Shown here one piece after another: positions 5,836-6,675 of a DNA stretch of 6,675 bases. The stretch comes from Planctomycetaceae bacterium (GTDB lineage Bacteria; Planctomycetota; Planctomycetia; Pirellulales; Pirellulaceae): contig SXHS01000284.1 of assembly GCA_005773145.1 (NCBI GenBank), positions 1-6,675 of the forward strand. Reading direction: 5' to 3'. The notes beneath the pieces were generated by a model, which was not told the DNA's origin, did not search any database, and worked only from the letters and a program-made list of their open reading frames with translations. Every line of letters begins with the position of its first letter. The stretch's first letter is position 1. Both the position numbers and the translations under genes were made by a program.

Positions 5836-6081
5836 GTGACAGCAGTTGCTGACCGCGTGATTGATATTGTTGCCGAGCAAATGGGGGTCGACAAAGAAAT
5901 CGTGTCGCGTGAGACGTCGTTCGTCAACGATTTAGCGGCCGACTCGCTGGACACGGTCGAGCTCATCATGGAACTCGAAGAGGAGTTCGACATCAACATC
6001 CCCGATGACGCCGCCGAAAAGATCCAAACGGTGGGACAGGCCATCGACTACATCGAGAAGGAAAAGGCGCAGGCGTCCTGA
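5836..6081 (+). CDS. acpP: Acyl carrier protein
   Basis: The 81-residue acidic protein carries growing acyl chains on a 4'-phosphopantetheine arm in type II fatty-acid synthesis and partners with FabD, FabG and FabF encoded beside it. The attachment site is Ser37 in DLAADSLDTVEL (32-43); the usual Gly of DLGADSLD is Ala here. The acidic recognition helix II (VELIMELEEEF, 41-51), IPDDAAEKI (55-63) and TVGQAIDYIE (65-74) are typical. The length is normal, with a short Lys/Ala tail. The start is GTG with a strong AAGGAG. It is preceded by its own probable promoter and a structured leader, unlike fabD and fabG, which suggests independent and higher expression. Confidence 0.98.
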   Translation: MTAVADRVIDIVAEQMGVDKEIVSRETSFVNDLAADSLDTVELIMELEEEFDINIPDDAAEKIQTVGQAIDYIEKEKAQAS

Positions 6082-6117
6082 CGGAGCCCCTACGCGAACT
6101 TCGACCGATTCGGATCC

Positions 6118-6144
6118 CGCCGTCGCGCATCACGGTCGACGGTG
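6118..6144 (+). repeat. Stem-loop between acpP and fabF
   Basis: Bases 6118-6125 can pair with 6137-6144 (eight pairs with one G-U) around an 11-base loop. It follows the acpP stop by 36 bases. It may stabilise the acpP 3' end or reduce read-through into fabF, giving more ACP than FabF. No T-run follows. Confidence 0.3.
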
Positions 6145-6222
6145 ACGGGGATTCGCAAGAGTGACTCGTTACTCCAAGTTCCCGTTCCATGTGGCACCAA
6201 GATTGGCTGCGTCAGCATACGG

Positions 6223-6675
6223 ATGAAACGTCGAGTTGTCGTAACGGGACTGGGTGTTGTAACGTCGCTTAGTTGCAACGTTGCCGATCTTTGGCAACGG
6301 ATTCTCGACGGGCAGAGTGGCATTCATCCCCTCCAGCTTTTCGATACCCGCGACTTCCATGTGAAGTTTGGCGGGGATGTGCAGGATTGGAATCCCGAGC
6401 ACGTCATTTCCGCCAAGGAGTTGAAGCGAGTGGACCGCTTCACGCAATTCGCGCTGGCGGCCGGCGCGGATGCTGTGCATGACTCCGGGTTGGAATTTGA
6501 CCGCGAGGATACGACCGTCTGCGGCGTCGTGCTGGGATCCGGCATTGGCGGTCTGCAAGAGATTGAAACTCAAGTCGAGCGTCTTTTGAACAAGGGTCCG
6601 GATCGCGTCTCGGCCCTGACAATCCCCAAGTTGATGCTCAACGCCGCCGGTGGCAATCTGGCGATTCGCTACGGC
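6223..6675 (+). CDS. fabF: 3-oxoacyl-[ACP] synthase II, N-terminal part (cut by window edge)
   Basis: FabF condenses malonyl-ACP with acyl-ACP to lengthen the chain by two carbons. The window holds the first 151 residues. The N-terminal strand MKRRVVVTGLGVVTSL is typical of beta-ketoacyl-ACP synthases, followed by FGGDVQDWNP (49-58), the KELKRVDRFTQFAL segment (65-78), CGVVLGSGIGG (100-110) and TIPKLMLNAAGGNLAI (133-148). The active-site Cys and two His of the family lie beyond the edge and cannot be checked. ATG 6223 starts exactly at the conserved strand. An in-frame GTG at 6142 would add 27 residues that do not resemble the family. No clear ribosome binding site is seen. The gap after acpP is 141 bases with no evident promoter, so co-transcription with acpP is likely. 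Confidence 0.96.
   Translation, partial: MKRRVVVTGLGVVTSLSCNVADLWQRILDGQSGIHPLQLFDTRDFHVKFGGDVQDWNPEHVISAKELKRVDRFTQFALAAGADAVHDSGLEFDREDTTVCGVVLGSGIGGLQEIETQVERLLNKGPDRVSALTIPKLMLNAAGGNLAIRYG

Noticed and set aside
6142..6222. Upstream GTG as the fabF start
   Set aside because: The 27 extra residues do not look like a ketoacyl synthase N-terminus, and ATG 6223 starts exactly at the conserved first strand.
6189..6272. 27-codon ORF starting at ATG 6189 and running into fabF in another frame
   Set aside because: It has no ribosome binding site and mostly overlaps conserved fabF coding sequence.

Overview
The window reads as ordinary bacterial chromosome, roughly 60% G+C, densely coded and without mobile elements, tRNA, rRNA or CRISPR. 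The compact rpmF-fabD-fabG-acpP-fabF order, the four-cysteine L32 and the style of the FabF N-terminus suggest a planctomycete or a relative. That placement is inference from memory of family sequences, not a search.

Minus strand, left half (1-3308): a chemotaxis-type signalling operon read right to left. It starts with a 138-residue protein built of four ungapped 29-residue repeats that resemble the c-di-GMP-binding MshEN (GspE/PilB N-terminal) motif. Next is a 933-residue CheA-type histidine kinase with two Hpt domains, no recognisable P2 domain and two C-terminal CheW-like domains. Last is the first 18 codons of a probable CheW, overlapping cheA by ATGA and cut by the window edge. The proteins would form a kinase-coupling module, with the repeat protein a possible second-messenger input.

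Centre (3309-3710): a divergent intergenic region of about 400 bases. It holds a strong sigma70-like promoter for the plus-strand genes, with a perfect 16-base G+C palindrome filling most of its -35/-10 spacer.

Plus strand, right half (3711-6675): ribosomal protein L32, FabD, FabG, ACP and the start of FabF. These genes make the malonyl-ACP substrate, the carrier and two steps of the type II fatty-acid elongation cycle. plsX and fabH, often found between rpmF and fabD elsewhere, are absent here. The 219-base fabG-acpP gap is information-rich: an 8-bp inverted repeat, a second promoter sharing the CGGCTTGAC -35 block and 18-base spacing of the rpmF promoter, and a leader with a 25-codon ORF that has a strong ribosome binding site and ends in a stem-loop before acpP. 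ACP can therefore probably be transcribed independently and may be controlled through its leader.
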